In this document: positions 17,416-26,368 of the stretch, in pieces
How the letters are laid out: every line of letters begins with the position of its first letter
Position numbering within the stretch: position 1 is the first letter of the stretch
Assembly: GCF_000426625.1 (NCBI RefSeq)
Contig: NZ_KE384547.1
Coordinates: 1,541,159 to 1,605,158, forward strand
Direction of reading: 5' to 3'
DNA from: Psychrilyobacter atlanticus DSM 19335
GTDB lineage: Bacteria > Fusobacteriota > Fusobacteriia > Fusobacteriales > Fusobacteriaceae
Length of the DNA stretch: 64,000 nucleotides
Translations under genes and position numbers: made by a program
Notes under the pieces: model-generated
The model's database searches: none
Seen by the model: the letters and a program-made list of their open reading frames with translations, nothing else
Told to the model about the DNA's origin: nothing

Positions 17416-18795
17416 TTATAGTTTTTTATTTCCTCTAGGATCTCCTGTTACGATAGGGTTTTTAGGATCTTGTATCCACTCGTAGAATCCTCCGTCATAT
17501 ACACTCACGTTTTCCCATCCCATTAAATAAGCATCAAAGAAAGCTAATGCTCCTCTCCACCCTGTGGCACAGAAAAAAGAAGATTCATTTTCAGCTTTGA
17601 TATCCCATTCTTTCCACATTTTTTGTATTTGGGTATAGTCCCTCATTGTCCCGTCAGAATCCACAAAATCTTCTGAGTGATATCCATCTGAACCACCGTG
17701 CCCGAATACAGACTCCGGTATACGACCCTTTTCAGTGAAATAAGAATACCCTCCATTATTTATTCCTGCATATTCTTCCCATGAAACTACTGCTACCAAT
17801 CTTCCATTGGGATCTTCAACTAATTCTTTTGCTTCTTCTAAACTTTTTGTATATTCCGGGTGCATAGGTATCTGTCCACCAAAATCACCGTCTGAAACCC
17901 AAATATTCTCGCCTTTCTCCAGAGATAATCCAGCATCTATCAATCCTTTTATATTAGAATTAATTATTCTGACATCTTCAACCCCTGCATACATAAGAAC
18001 ATGCGCTAATCTACCTGATGCCATAGCTTCATCGCTATAAACTATAACCATTTTATCCTTCGTTATCCCTGTTTCATTTAATAATTTTTTTATTTTCTCA
18101 TCTGAAACCACATTCCAAAGAGGTAAACTTTCTATATCGTTTGTATCTATATAAATAGCACCTTTTATATGTCCTTTTTTATATTCTTTTTTTTGTTCAT
18201 AGTTTACATTTACAATGATATATTCCCTTCCATCATAATTTTTTACTTCTTTCCCTTCTGTTAAATCCTTAATCCACTGAGGATAGACCAATTTTTCATA
18301 GTTCTTTAACTTTTCCACCTCTAAAGAATTATCACTGCTCCAGTCCTGCATACCGCCTTCATAATTAGCTATATTTTTATAACCTGACTTTTTTAAGGTA
18401 TTATAAAGTTTTAAACTTTTTTTCCCGTAATTAGAATATACAACTATATTTTTTTCTGGTGATAATCCATTTTTTTCAAATATCTTTTTCATTTCATCAT
18501 TATTTAATCCCTCTAATAATTTAGCAGAAAGGTTTATAGCGCCTGGAATATGTCCGCCTTTTATTCCTTCATTTAAACTCCACCCGTTAAATTCCTCATC
18601 TGTTCTAGTATCGATTATTATAAAATCATCACTTTTAAGATTTAAATTTATATATTCTTTAGTTACTGCCTTTATGGCGTCTTGATTGCTTACCTCTTTA
18701 ACAGGAGCTCTTCTGCACCCATAATTTACAGAACCTAAAATTATCAAAATAGTGATTATAAATACATTTATATTTTTTTTATCCCTTTTTTTCAT
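17416..18795 (-). CDS. Three-domain rhodanese, exported, B
   Basis: The 459-residue protein parallels rhodanese A: a basic N-terminus, one hydrophobic signal with a weak lipobox ending in GC near residue 27, and three rhodanese domains. Only the last has the cysteine loop (FFCATGWRGA). The first two read VVYSNYG and VIYSDEA at the same place. It lies 14 bases upstream of DCC protein copy 1 and is probably co-transcribed with it, which ties sulfur transfer in the envelope to the cytoplasmic reductase. Confidence 0.86.
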   Translation of the reverse strand: MKKRDKKNINVFIITILIILGSVNYGCRRAPVKEVSNQDAIKAVTKEYINLNLKSDDFIIIDTRTDEEFNGWSLNEGIKGGHIPGAINLSAKLLEGLNNDEMKKIFEKNGLSPEKNIVVYSNYGKKSLKLYNTLKKSGYKNIANYEGGMQDWSSDNSLEVEKLKNYEKLVYPQWIKDLTEGKEVKNYDGREYIIVNVNYEQKKEYKKGHIKGAIYIDTNDIESLPLWNVVSDEKIKKLLNETGITKDKMVIVYSDEAMASGRLAHVLMYAGVEDVRIINSNIKGLIDAGLSLEKGENIWVSDGDFGGQIPMHPEYTKSLEEAKELVEDPNGRLVAVVSWEEYAGINNGGYSYFTEKGRIPESVFGHGGSDGYHSEDFVDSDGTMRDYTQIQKMWKEWDIKAENESSFFCATGWRGALAFFDAYLMGWENVSVYDGGFYEWIQDPKNPIVTGDPRGNKKL

Positions 18796-18858
18796 TTCCC
18801 CCCCTAGTGTGTTTTATAGTGTCTCTACCTTAATACAAAATTATTCAAAAGAACAATT

Positions 18859-20214
18859 CTACCCCTTTTCTATATCTGCTTCCCATACCCATGGTTTTTT
18901 CCTCATTAGACCATCTGCAAAAGGTATATGAGTTGAAATTATCACAGATATCAATAGTAACTGTTGATACCATAATAGCGGCATAACTTCTAGTGGTGTT
19001 ACCTTTCCACCTGCAAATCCAACTAAAATAAGCATCTGTGCTCCATATGGAATAAACCCCTGGGCTATACATGAGAAAATGTCTAAGATTGCAGAACTTT
19101 TTCTCGGATCTACATCATATTTTCTACATAGCTTTTTAGCTATAGGACCATTTATAATGATGGCAACAGTATTGTTAGCAATAGCCATATCTGTAAGTCC
19201 TACCAATGCCCCTATCCCTAACTGTGCAGTTTTAGGCCCTCTAATACTTTTTTGTATCTTATCAAGGAGCCACTGAATCCCTCCTGCTTTAGCAACCATA
19301 GTAGCCAGACCACCTGTAAGGAAAGAAAGAAGAAAGATCTCATTCATCCCTGTAAATCCATTATAAATCTCCTTTGAAAAACCAAGAAAATTAAAACTTC
19401 CATAGACAAACCCTAGTATTCCTGAAAGAGCAATTCCTCCGGTTAAAACAGTGAAAACATTCAGCCCTATCAAAGAAAATACCAATACAAAGATATAAGG
19501 CAAAATTTTAATTAAATTGAAATCATAGTTTTGAACTTCAGGCAAGACTTCTGGTCTTCCAAAAACAATTAAGAGTATTATGGTAATAACCGCTGCAGGA
19601 GCCGTAATTAAGATATTCACCCTAAATTTATCCTTCATCTCTACACCTTGTGTTCTCGTCGCAGCAATCGTAGTATCTGAAATTATCGAAAGATTATCTC
19701 CTAACATAGCTCCACCCATAACTGCTGCAAGAACCAATGGCAGAGAGAGACCTCCCTTTTCAGCTAATCCTACAGCTATAGGAGCAATAGCAACAATGGC
19801 TCCTATTGAAGTTCCTGTAGCTGTGGAAATAAATCCAGCTATAATAAATAATCCAGCAGCTATATACTCTGCAGGAATGTAAGTAAGTCCCAGATTAACC
19901 GTGGAATCCACTCCTCCCATGGCCTTAGATACTCCGGCAAATGCCCCGGCAAGTAAATAAATTATACACATGATTACTATATCTTGGTGACCACATCCGC
20001 TGATAAATGTATTAAATTTCTCAGTAATCGTTCCTTTAAAAAGAATAAACGCACTGACAATTCCTGCAAATGCCGCAATAGGAGCAGGCAGCTGATAAAA
20101 TGCTAACTCTACACCCTGGGATTGGAGAACCAAACCGCTTCCTAAATAAAGACCAATAAAGATAAAGAAAGGTATCAACCCCTTAAAACTCCCTTTTATA
20201 TTTTCCTGTTTCAT
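18859..20214 (-). CDS. NhaC-family Na+/H+ antiporter or substrate exchanger
   Basis: The 451-residue polytopic protein has about 11-12 hydrophobic segments. Conserved NhaC-type stretches are present: ATGTSIGAIVAIAP, GGAMLGDNLSIISDTTIAAT near the middle, and GLTDMAIANNTVAI later. NhaC relatives include true Na+/H+ antiporters and organic-anion exchangers such as MleN. Placed between rhodanese B and the second DCC protein, it may move the substrate or product of the reductase; this is inference. The start at ATG 20214 follows AGGGGGAG. Confidence 0.87.
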   Translation of the reverse strand: MKQENIKGSFKGLIPFFIFIGLYLGSGLVLQSQGVELAFYQLPAPIAAFAGIVSAFILFKGTITEKFNTFISGCGHQDIVIMCIIYLLAGAFAGVSKAMGGVDSTVNLGLTYIPAEYIAAGLFIIAGFISTATGTSIGAIVAIAPIAVGLAEKGGLSLPLVLAAVMGGAMLGDNLSIISDTTIAATRTQGVEMKDKFRVNILITAPAAVITIILLIVFGRPEVLPEVQNYDFNLIKILPYIFVLVFSLIGLNVFTVLTGGIALSGILGFVYGSFNFLGFSKEIYNGFTGMNEIFLLSFLTGGLATMVAKAGGIQWLLDKIQKSIRGPKTAQLGIGALVGLTDMAIANNTVAIIINGPIAKKLCRKYDVDPRKSSAILDIFSCIAQGFIPYGAQMLILVGFAGGKVTPLEVMPLLWYQQLLLISVIISTHIPFADGLMRKKPWVWEADIEKG

Positions 20215-20257
20215 AACTCCCCCTGTATTTTGTATTTCAAATATAGTTAAGTAATAG

Positions 20258-20296
20258 ATTTAAGTTCCTCTTACCTCAAATAAGATGAACTTAAAT
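20258..20296 (-). other. Long hairpin in the leader of the NhaC gene
   Basis: ATTTAAGTTC and GAACTTAAAT (10-bp arms) enclose a second stem TCTTA/TAAGA. No U-run follows, so it is more likely an mRNA-stability or regulatory stem between DCC protein 2 and the antiporter than a terminator. Confidence 0.45.
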
Positions 20297-20370
20297 TATC
20301 AATGATACTCCTGTAGTATTAAAAAAATTCAAAAACTTTTTTTAACATCGATTTGTTTTAATTTCAATTC

Positions 20371-21534
20371 TTACAGCATCTCAACAAATGCTTCCATCCT
20401 TGTTTTTATCTGTCCTGCATCTCCTGTAGAATAATCTGTTTCAAGAGCAATATATGGAACATTTCTTTCCTTTGTCAAAAATCTTTTTATGCTATGACTT
20501 TCGATACTATAGGTATGACAGGCTTGAAGGATCATATCTACTACACCATCTACCTTATATTCATCTACCATATCTTTTAATAACTCTTCCCTCCCTTTAT
20601 TTGGAGTCATTACAGAACATGGAATATTTAGATATTTCTTGGCAATAGCTTCTACAGGATCTATAGTTTCATCTACTTCCTCATGAAGTTCCTTATATCC
20701 CTGACAGTTTTCCAATGCTACTACTACAGCTCCTGCGTCTTCAATGGCTTTTATAACTTTTTCAGCAACTCCACCTATAGGACATCCTGTTACCAGTATT
20801 CTTGGCGTTGTTTCTGTATATGTACTATTATTTTCTGCCTGTTTTTTCTTTAAATCTCCTATAAGTTCCCTTACATTACTTCTCATCTTTTCCTTATCAA
20901 ATGTATAGTTGGCACCATTTAAAACAGTAAACATATCAAATCCTGATATAACCGATGGTTTTATCTTCCCAAGTTCGTGGAACTCCTTTAATAATCTTCT
21001 ATCTTCATTGCATGATTTGATCGATTCTTTTAATCCCTCTTCTGTAACCTTTACATCAAATTTATTCTCTAATTTCTTTATTAAAAACCTGATCTCACTC
21101 TTCCAAAGATCCATTGCATGTTCCTTATCCTGGGTCTGTGGCAGCTGCATTACATGGGTATCTTTTATCTCTCCTAAGAGTTCATACATCTTCTTTTTCC
21201 CGTCACAAGTCGTTTCCCCAACTACCATATCGGCAAAATACATATACGGACATTTATCAGTAAGAGCAAATCCATAACTGGCTTTTACAAGTGGACATAG
21301 ATTTTTTGGCAGATGCTTTTCCGCTGCCGGAATAGTCTCCTCACTGACAGAACAAAGTGATATAGGATGAGCATTGGCTGCATATATAACTTCCTTTGGA
21401 GTATATGTACAAAAAGTTCCCACAACATTTTCACCTCTGTCTTTAAATTCCTTTACAGTAAGAAATCCATCCCTTCTTTTTTCCCCGAATTCCTCAAATT
21501 TTTCCGGTAAGCTATTTTCATTTAATTTTTTCAT
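20371..21534 (-). CDS. Double-cubane-cluster protein, YjiM-like, copy 2
   Basis: This 387-residue paralogue of the protein at 16244-17401 aligns over its full length with it. All nine shared cysteine positions are kept (for example TTCDGKKKMYE, TGCPIGG, QACHTY), and it has one extra Cys in SCNEDRRL. Divergence is greatest in the middle helical part. It starts a unit of its own behind a terminator that closes the corrinoid operon. Both copies probably depend on the single activase at 22213-22974. Whether they act on different substrates or form mixed dimers cannot be seen. Confidence 0.85.
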   Translation of the reverse strand: MKKLNENSLPEKFEEFGEKRRDGFLTVKEFKDRGENVVGTFCTYTPKEVIYAANAHPISLCSVSEETIPAAEKHLPKNLCPLVKASYGFALTDKCPYMYFADMVVGETTCDGKKKMYELLGEIKDTHVMQLPQTQDKEHAMDLWKSEIRFLIKKLENKFDVKVTEEGLKESIKSCNEDRRLLKEFHELGKIKPSVISGFDMFTVLNGANYTFDKEKMRSNVRELIGDLKKKQAENNSTYTETTPRILVTGCPIGGVAEKVIKAIEDAGAVVVALENCQGYKELHEEVDETIDPVEAIAKKYLNIPCSVMTPNKGREELLKDMVDEYKVDGVVDMILQACHTYSIESHSIKRFLTKERNVPYIALETDYSTGDAGQIKTRMEAFVEML

Positions 21535-21573
21535 TTTTTATCCCCCTAAAGTTTATTTTTTATTATCTAAATA

Positions 21574-21602
21574 ATTATAATTTTCTTAATTAATCAAGTT
21601 TA
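21574..21602 (-). promoter_or_regulatory. Possible promoter of DCC protein 2
   Basis: A perfect TATAAT (21574-21579 on the minus strand) is preceded at 17 bases by a poor -35 (TAAACT). The ribosome site AGGGGG follows. Confidence 0.35.
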
Positions 21603-21663
21603 TGAAACCCCTTTAACTAATTGAATACACCATCATTTTGCTTTTTTATCTAAATATTTGCAG

Positions 21664-21709
21664 AAAAAATAGAGGGGGGTGAAAATTGGTGGTATCCACC
21701 TCTCCCTCT
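21664..21709 (-). terminator. Terminator of the corrinoid-methyltransferase operon
   Basis: On the minus strand AGAGGGAGAGGTG pairs with CACCCCCCTCT across a loop and is followed by ATTTTTTCTG. It closes the unit that starts with the corrinoid protein at 29113. Confidence 0.8.
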
Positions 21710-21746
21710 TTTATCATAACTACTCTCTAAAAGTTTCTATTTTTAG

Positions 21747-22190
21747 TTATTTAACTACAACTATATTTGTAGAAACTCCTCCCCACTCTTTCATACTTCC
21801 CTTATAATTATTTACATCAGAATATCCCAACCTTACTAATTCTTCTGCTAAAACCTGACTTTTTCTACCTGTATTACAATAAGTAATAATTTTAGTTTTC
21901 ATATCCACCCCTTTAGACCTGAGGAGTTCTAGTTTTGCTGAATCATCTTCTATATCCATAAATGTGTCCAAAGGTACATTTATTGCTCCTGAAATATGTC
22001 CACCTTTTATTCCTCTTCCAGGTGTTTTCCCATTGTATACCTCTTCACTTCTCACATCTATAATGACTACATTTTCAGTATTTAATCTTTCCGTTACATA
22101 GTTCATGTCCACAATTTTAATTCCATTTGATGCCATTACTTGAACTGCCATCACAACCATAATTCCTAAAACCAATAATAATTTTTTCAT
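21747..22190 (-). CDS. Single-domain periplasmic rhodanese
   Basis: The 147-residue protein has a cleavable signal peptide (MKKLLLVLGIMVVMAVQVMA) and one rhodanese domain with the active-site loop YCNTGRKS near residue 105. The IDVRSEE and GGHISGAINVP motifs are typical. It should move sulfane sulfur in the periplasm. It is the last gene of the corrinoid operon, after the activase, and resembles the two larger rhodaneses across the terminator. Confidence 0.9.
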   Translation of the reverse strand: MKKLLLVLGIMVVMAVQVMASNGIKIVDMNYVTERLNTENVVIIDVRSEEVYNGKTPGRGIKGGHISGAINVPLDTFMDIEDDSAKLELLRSKGVDMKTKIITYCNTGRKSQVLAEELVRLGYSDVNNYKGSMKEWGGVSTNIVVVK

Positions 22191-22212
22191 TTTATCTTCC
22201 CCCTTTATTTTT

Positions 22213-22974
22213 TTACTTCTTTATTTTTTTAGCCAAAATAGCAGCTCCGATAGCTCCTGCATATCTTCCCAATTCATGGGTTACAACTTTTTTTCCCATA
22301 GCTTTAGACAGCTCATCCAATATATATGGATTTCTTGAAAGTCCGCCTGTAAGGAAGTATGCCTCTGATTCCCCGTGTCTTGAACACAATGAATTTACTT
22401 TTTTTATTACAGAATCCACTATTCCAAATGCTATATTTTCTCTTTTCTCTCCTCTTCCGATAAGGCTTATAACCTCTGATTCAGCAAAAACAGTACACAT
22501 AGAAGTTATCTCTATTCCATTACCTTCCCTGGCTAAATCTGTCAAAGTATCTATATCTACCCCTAGAGAGTTTGACATAACCTCTATAAATTTACCTGTT
22601 CCGGCAGAGCATTTATCATTCATGGTAAAATCTTTAACCACGCCATCTTCTAATGAAATAACCTTGGTATCCTGTCCTCCAATGTCTACAACTGTTGTAT
22701 TCTCTCCAATAAAGTGTTTTGCCCCTACTGCATGACAGGTTATTTCTGTAATTGTCTTATCAGCAAATGGAACTGAAACCCTTCCATAACCTGTAGCAAC
22801 AACTTTAGAGTTTGATTCTTCTACCCCCATATCACTCAATCTTTTTTTTATATTATTAGCGGTATCTATACTGCTCCACCCCGTTGGCAGAACAAAAGTT
22901 TCCAAGATGTCTGTTTTTTTCATAACCGCAACCTTGGCTGCTGTAGATCCAATATCTATTCCAATTTGATACAT
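22213..22974 (-). CDS. Archerase: ATP-dependent activase of the HgdC/YjiL family
   Basis: The 253-residue ASKHA ATPase has GIDIGSTAAKVAV at the N-terminus, VVDIGGQDTKVI near residue 95, and the two cysteines that bind the intersubunit [4Fe4S] cluster in NDKCSAGTGKF and TSMCTVFAESE. Such homodimers use ATP to push electrons into double-cubane or dehydratase clusters. The two DCC proteins nearby (20371 and 16244) are the obvious clients. It is encoded in the corrinoid operon, not next to either client, and is the only such gene in the window. Confidence 0.92.
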   Translation of the reverse strand: MYQIGIDIGSTAAKVAVMKKTDILETFVLPTGWSSIDTANNIKKRLSDMGVEESNSKVVATGYGRVSVPFADKTITEITCHAVGAKHFIGENTTVVDIGGQDTKVISLEDGVVKDFTMNDKCSAGTGKFIEVMSNSLGVDIDTLTDLAREGNGIEITSMCTVFAESEVISLIGRGEKRENIAFGIVDSVIKKVNSLCSRHGESEAYFLTGGLSRNPYILDELSKAMGKKVVTHELGRYAGAIGAAILAKKIKK

Positions 22975-22990
22975 TGCTATCCCCCTGTTT

Positions 22991-24025
22991 TTATTTTTCT
23001 CTAAAACGACTGTACAGTCTGGCTGCTTCCATAAAATATTCTACATTTTTAGGAGATGCATTTATAGGTATATCACATCCTGTAGCCAGAACAAATCCCT
23101 TAGGATTATTGTACGCTTTATCTATACACTTTTTTACTTCCCTATAGATACTTTCCCTTGTCCCATTTAACACGACATTTACAGGGTCAACATTTCCTAT
23201 GATACAAAATTTATCCCCTAGAGTTTCACAGGCTTCCCCTATATCGTCGATATTATCCAGACTGAGAGCTGACAAATTAAGTTTTTTTATCTCCAGCCAA
23301 TGTTTTTTTGTAGTCCCGCATATATGAAGAGCCGGCCCCCTTCCCATCCTATTCCTAATATGTTCTACACATATCTCCAAATAGGGCAGTGCAAATTCTC
23401 TGAAAGTTTTTGTACTTATGAGGGTTCCCGAAGCTACAGGATCAGGCATACTAGGAACTATTCCCATATCCATCACAGCATCCATATAGTTGAGTACACT
23501 TTTGGTGACTCTCTCCAAAAGCTTGTGAATACCCTCTGGATTTTTTCTTATATCCTTTAAGAATTTTTCTGTTCCTATAATCGTTGCGGCAGTACTAAAT
23601 GGTCCTGCGACGCTACTTCCCACAGAAACTTCACCTGAAACTTCGTCTATGAGTATCCTTACTCCCTCTAAAAAAATAGGCAACCTTCCGTCTGATTTAG
23701 AGTCACATATAGGTAGGAGGTCTATATTATCATAGTCTACTTCTACACATCTTTTTACATATGGATAACTGGTCTCTGGCAGATCCAAAACTACTCCTAA
23801 AGCCTCTGGTACTCCATATAATCCAGGTCCTACACTGACACCGTCATGGCCAAAAATTTTATAAGCTTCTATTTCAAGATCTGCCATGAGTCTTCCTGAT
23901 AAATTTACTTCCCTGATATTTTTATTGATGAGCTGAGCTCCAAACATATCTATAAAGGGGCAGGTTAAAATCCTGTCTGCACTTCCTGTTTTTTCTATCA
24001 TCTTTTCTCTTTCTAACGGTTTCAT
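22991..24025 (-). CDS. UroD-family corrinoid methyltransferase 1
   Basis: The 344-residue protein is of the uroporphyrinogen-decarboxylase-like methyltransferase group (MtaA/MtbA/MtsA type). The zinc triad is visible as HICG near residue 245 and ATGCDIP near 320. It also has FAGQ-like early motifs in GPFSTAATIIGT. True UroD enzymes lack this cysteine pattern. These proteins move methyl groups onto or off a corrinoid protein. It is closely like the protein at 27407-28465. The substrate and the direction of transfer are unknown. Confidence 0.88.
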   Translation of the reverse strand: MKPLEREKMIEKTGSADRILTCPFIDMFGAQLINKNIREVNLSGRLMADLEIEAYKIFGHDGVSVGPGLYGVPEALGVVLDLPETSYPYVKRCVEVDYDNIDLLPICDSKSDGRLPIFLEGVRILIDEVSGEVSVGSSVAGPFSTAATIIGTEKFLKDIRKNPEGIHKLLERVTKSVLNYMDAVMDMGIVPSMPDPVASGTLISTKTFREFALPYLEICVEHIRNRMGRGPALHICGTTKKHWLEIKKLNLSALSLDNIDDIGEACETLGDKFCIIGNVDPVNVVLNGTRESIYREVKKCIDKAYNNPKGFVLATGCDIPINASPKNVEYFMEAARLYSRFREK

Positions 24026-24088
24026 ACTCTCTCTCCCTCTTTTTACTGATTTACAAATTCAAAATACTTATCTAGTTTAATTTTAAAG

Positions 24089-24098
24089 GCGATATCGC
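24089..24098. promoter_or_regulatory. Palindrome in the only sizeable gap of the corrinoid operon
   Basis: GCGATATCGC is a perfect palindrome in an AT-rich gap of about 120 bases ahead of methyltransferase 1. It lies between a possible TTGTAG and TAAAAT, a spacing of 15. An internal promoter with operator is possible but weakly supported. Confidence 0.3.
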
Positions 24099-24145
24099 TT
24101 CTACAAATTTTATTCTACCGAGAACGATATATGAATTAACTCCAT

Positions 24146-24862
24146 TTAAAAATAAAAATATAATGCTTCATTTTTATTTTTAATACAGCTGCCTCCTACT
24201 ACTTTAAAACCTTTTTCATTGAAAAATTCATCCTGATAAGATTCCACCGGATAATTTTTCATATCCAGTCTTTTTTTTAGGTCATTGAATAAAACCGGGC
24301 ATATATGAACCACTATATCCAGGTGGGATAATTTATCCAAAAGATCTATAAACCTCTCTACAATCCATCTTTCATGGTGCTTTCCTAATATTTCAGGCAT
24401 GGCAGATGGATCGGCATAAGAAAAGTGTCTTACACCATTTAAATTCAGGGTCTCTACAAATAAAATAAAATTCCTTTCTATTTTTTCAAATGCTGTTTCT
24501 AATTTATCTGTATCTTTTCTCATAAGTCTCAACACTTTACTCATTTCAATAAATGAAATTAAGGTTGTAAATATTCCATCCAGGGAATAAACCTTTGCTT
24601 TTGAGATGGCTTCAATATCTATATTTTCTTTTTTTAAACCTTCCAGATTTAAGAATTCATCTACATTACTACACATTATTTCTTTTACCTTATTATATTC
24701 TGTCATGCCTCCCATGGCACTGAATAATGAATTAGAGAATAAAGGAAAGAACCCTTCTTTTTCCTGTAGAATATAATCTAGCCTACCCTCAGGTATTTCT
24801 AAATTATATCTGTCCATTATTTGTTTTGATATTTCCAGGTCGTTCTGTCTGATACATTTCAT
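24146..24862 (-). CDS. Short, divergent UroD-like protein
   Basis: The 238-residue protein is shorter than its neighbours by about 100 residues. It still shows the family stretch FSYADPSAMPEILGKHHE, which matches AMSDPSATGEILGKKN in the methyltransferase at 26369, followed by VVHICP and a late GGSCIKN. The His-x-Cys and a distal Cys of the zinc site are thus kept while the glycine after HIC is lost. The N-terminal half of the barrel is barely recognisable. It sits between the reactivator and methyltransferase 1 with a good ribosome site. It may be an accessory or catalytically altered subunit, or a decaying copy. Confidence 0.65.
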   Translation of the reverse strand: MKCIRQNDLEISKQIMDRYNLEIPEGRLDYILQEKEGFFPLFSNSLFSAMGGMTEYNKVKEIMCSNVDEFLNLEGLKKENIDIEAISKAKVYSLDGIFTTLISFIEMSKVLRLMRKDTDKLETAFEKIERNFILFVETLNLNGVRHFSYADPSAMPEILGKHHERWIVERFIDLLDKLSHLDIVVHICPVLFNDLKKRLDMKNYPVESYQDEFFNEKGFKVVGGSCIKNKNEALYFYF

Positions 24863-24871
24863 ATTTTTCTC

Positions 24872-26362
24872 CTAAAATTGTAGTTCTTTTATAAAAACAT
24901 CTTGAAATTTTGCACTCTTAGATAGCTCCATTACATCGATCTTAGTAGTCCTTATTTTTTCTCTCATCTCTTTATTGACCAAGTACCCAATACAACCATT
25001 TAATGATGTGTTCCCTGCAAAACTTATTTTCCCGTCAAAATCAGAGATAATACCTATATTTAATATGCTCTCAGCATTCAGGTGGTATCCGAATGATCCA
25101 GCTATTATTACCTCATCGATATCAGATATATCTTTTTCTACTTTTAAAAGGAGTAATTTTACTCCTGCTGCGATGGCTCCCTTGGCTAATTGTATCTGTC
25201 TGATGTCCCCCTGGCTCAAATATATATTTTCAGTTATATAAAACTTTTTATCCCTTAACTTTTCTTTGAATTCTGGTTTCATTCGGGGATTAAGCTTTCC
25301 ACTTTTTAAGACAATCTTGTGTTTTACAAATTCAGACATGATATCTAATAATCCGCTTCCACATATTCCTGTAGGAGTCTCTCCTATTGTTTTTATATTA
25401 AACTTATTATCTGTCTCATCTATCTCAAAACCTTCAATAGCACCATTTCCTGCCCTCATTCCACACTCTATATTCATACCTTCAAATGCAGGCCCGGCAG
25501 CAGTTGATGTCCCATGTAGTTTCCCGTCAATAGATAAAACCATCTCACCGTTTGTTCCAATATCTATAAACAGGGTATTATTCTTTTCCTCTAATTTTAT
25601 AGCTGCTACACCGGAAACTATATCGGCTCCCACATAACTGGAAGCATTGGAAAGTAAGGTTGTCTGTATATTATCTATAAAAAATGATTTTTCCTCTAAA
25701 AATACAGGTTCATAGGGTGAGATCGCAAGTGACTTAGGGTTTTCTCCATAGATCAGATGCTGCATCGTAGTGTTTCCGGCAATTGCTATCCTGTCTGTAG
25801 TTCCTACTTTTTTTATGATATCTTTTATTTGACTTAAGATCGCATTTTGTAAGTTTGAAACATCATTCTGTATACAATATGTAATTCGGGATAGTACATC
25901 TGCTCCATATTCACTCTGATAGTTTAAACCTGAATAATTTCCTGTTATTCTTTTTTTATCCAAATCAATTAACCTGGCCGAAACACCTGTTGTCCCTACA
26001 TCTATAGCAAGTACCCTTCCCTTCTCCTCGGTATCTATATCAAGGTTTATCTCTTCTTCAGATATTTTTAATTCCGAGTCTGTAAGTTCAAAAACCTCTA
26101 CATCTCCTAATACCTTTGTTATACAGGCTAATCGAACTTCTTTAGGGAGATTTTCCTCTATTTTTTCTTTAGGAGATAGATTCCCATTGACTTTTATCTG
26201 ACACTTTTTACAGATCCCCATACAATTGCATGGTGTCTCTATTTTTTCCTCCATAAATCTTATGGCGTCACTTAATATAATTCCTTTTTCTACCTTTATT
26301 TTTTTATTTTTATATCTGACTGTTACCAGACTATGATTCTCTTTCTTATAATTATCTCTCAC
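24872..26362 (-). CDS. RACE-type corrinoid reactivation ATPase/ferredoxin
   Basis: The 496-residue protein joins an N-terminal 2Fe-2S ferredoxin domain (TPCNCMGICKKC near residue 42, further Cys in RLACITK near 75) to a DUF4445/ASKHA ATPase. The ATPase has LAIDVGTTGVSARL, LFIDIGTNGEMVL and CGMRAGNGAIEG. RACE proteins re-reduce accidentally oxidised Co(II) corrinoid to Co(I) with ATP. It starts with GTG, and its frame begins right after the methyltransferase at 26369. One reactivator appears to serve the single corrinoid protein at 28466. Confidence 0.9.
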   Translation of the reverse strand: MRDNYKKENHSLVTVRYKNKKIKVEKGIILSDAIRFMEEKIETPCNCMGICKKCQIKVNGNLSPKEKIEENLPKEVRLACITKVLGDVEVFELTDSELKISEEEINLDIDTEEKGRVLAIDVGTTGVSARLIDLDKKRITGNYSGLNYQSEYGADVLSRITYCIQNDVSNLQNAILSQIKDIIKKVGTTDRIAIAGNTTMQHLIYGENPKSLAISPYEPVFLEEKSFFIDNIQTTLLSNASSYVGADIVSGVAAIKLEEKNNTLFIDIGTNGEMVLSIDGKLHGTSTAAGPAFEGMNIECGMRAGNGAIEGFEIDETDNKFNIKTIGETPTGICGSGLLDIMSEFVKHKIVLKSGKLNPRMKPEFKEKLRDKKFYITENIYLSQGDIRQIQLAKGAIAAGVKLLLLKVEKDISDIDEVIIAGSFGYHLNAESILNIGIISDFDGKISFAGNTSLNGCIGYLVNKEMREKIRTTKIDVMELSKSAKFQDVFIKELQF

Positions 26363-26368
26363 CCATAC

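Noticed and set aside
19580-19882. A 100-codon plus-strand frame inside the NhaC gene
   Set aside because: It is the complement of a strongly supported membrane protein and has no ribosome site.
16244-21534. 2-hydroxyglutaryl-CoA dehydratase pathway (two dehydratase subunits)
   Set aside because: The two proteins are full-length paralogues of each other with the YjiM/DCCP cysteine pattern, not HgdA/HgdB partners, and no CoA-transferase or decarboxylase is near.
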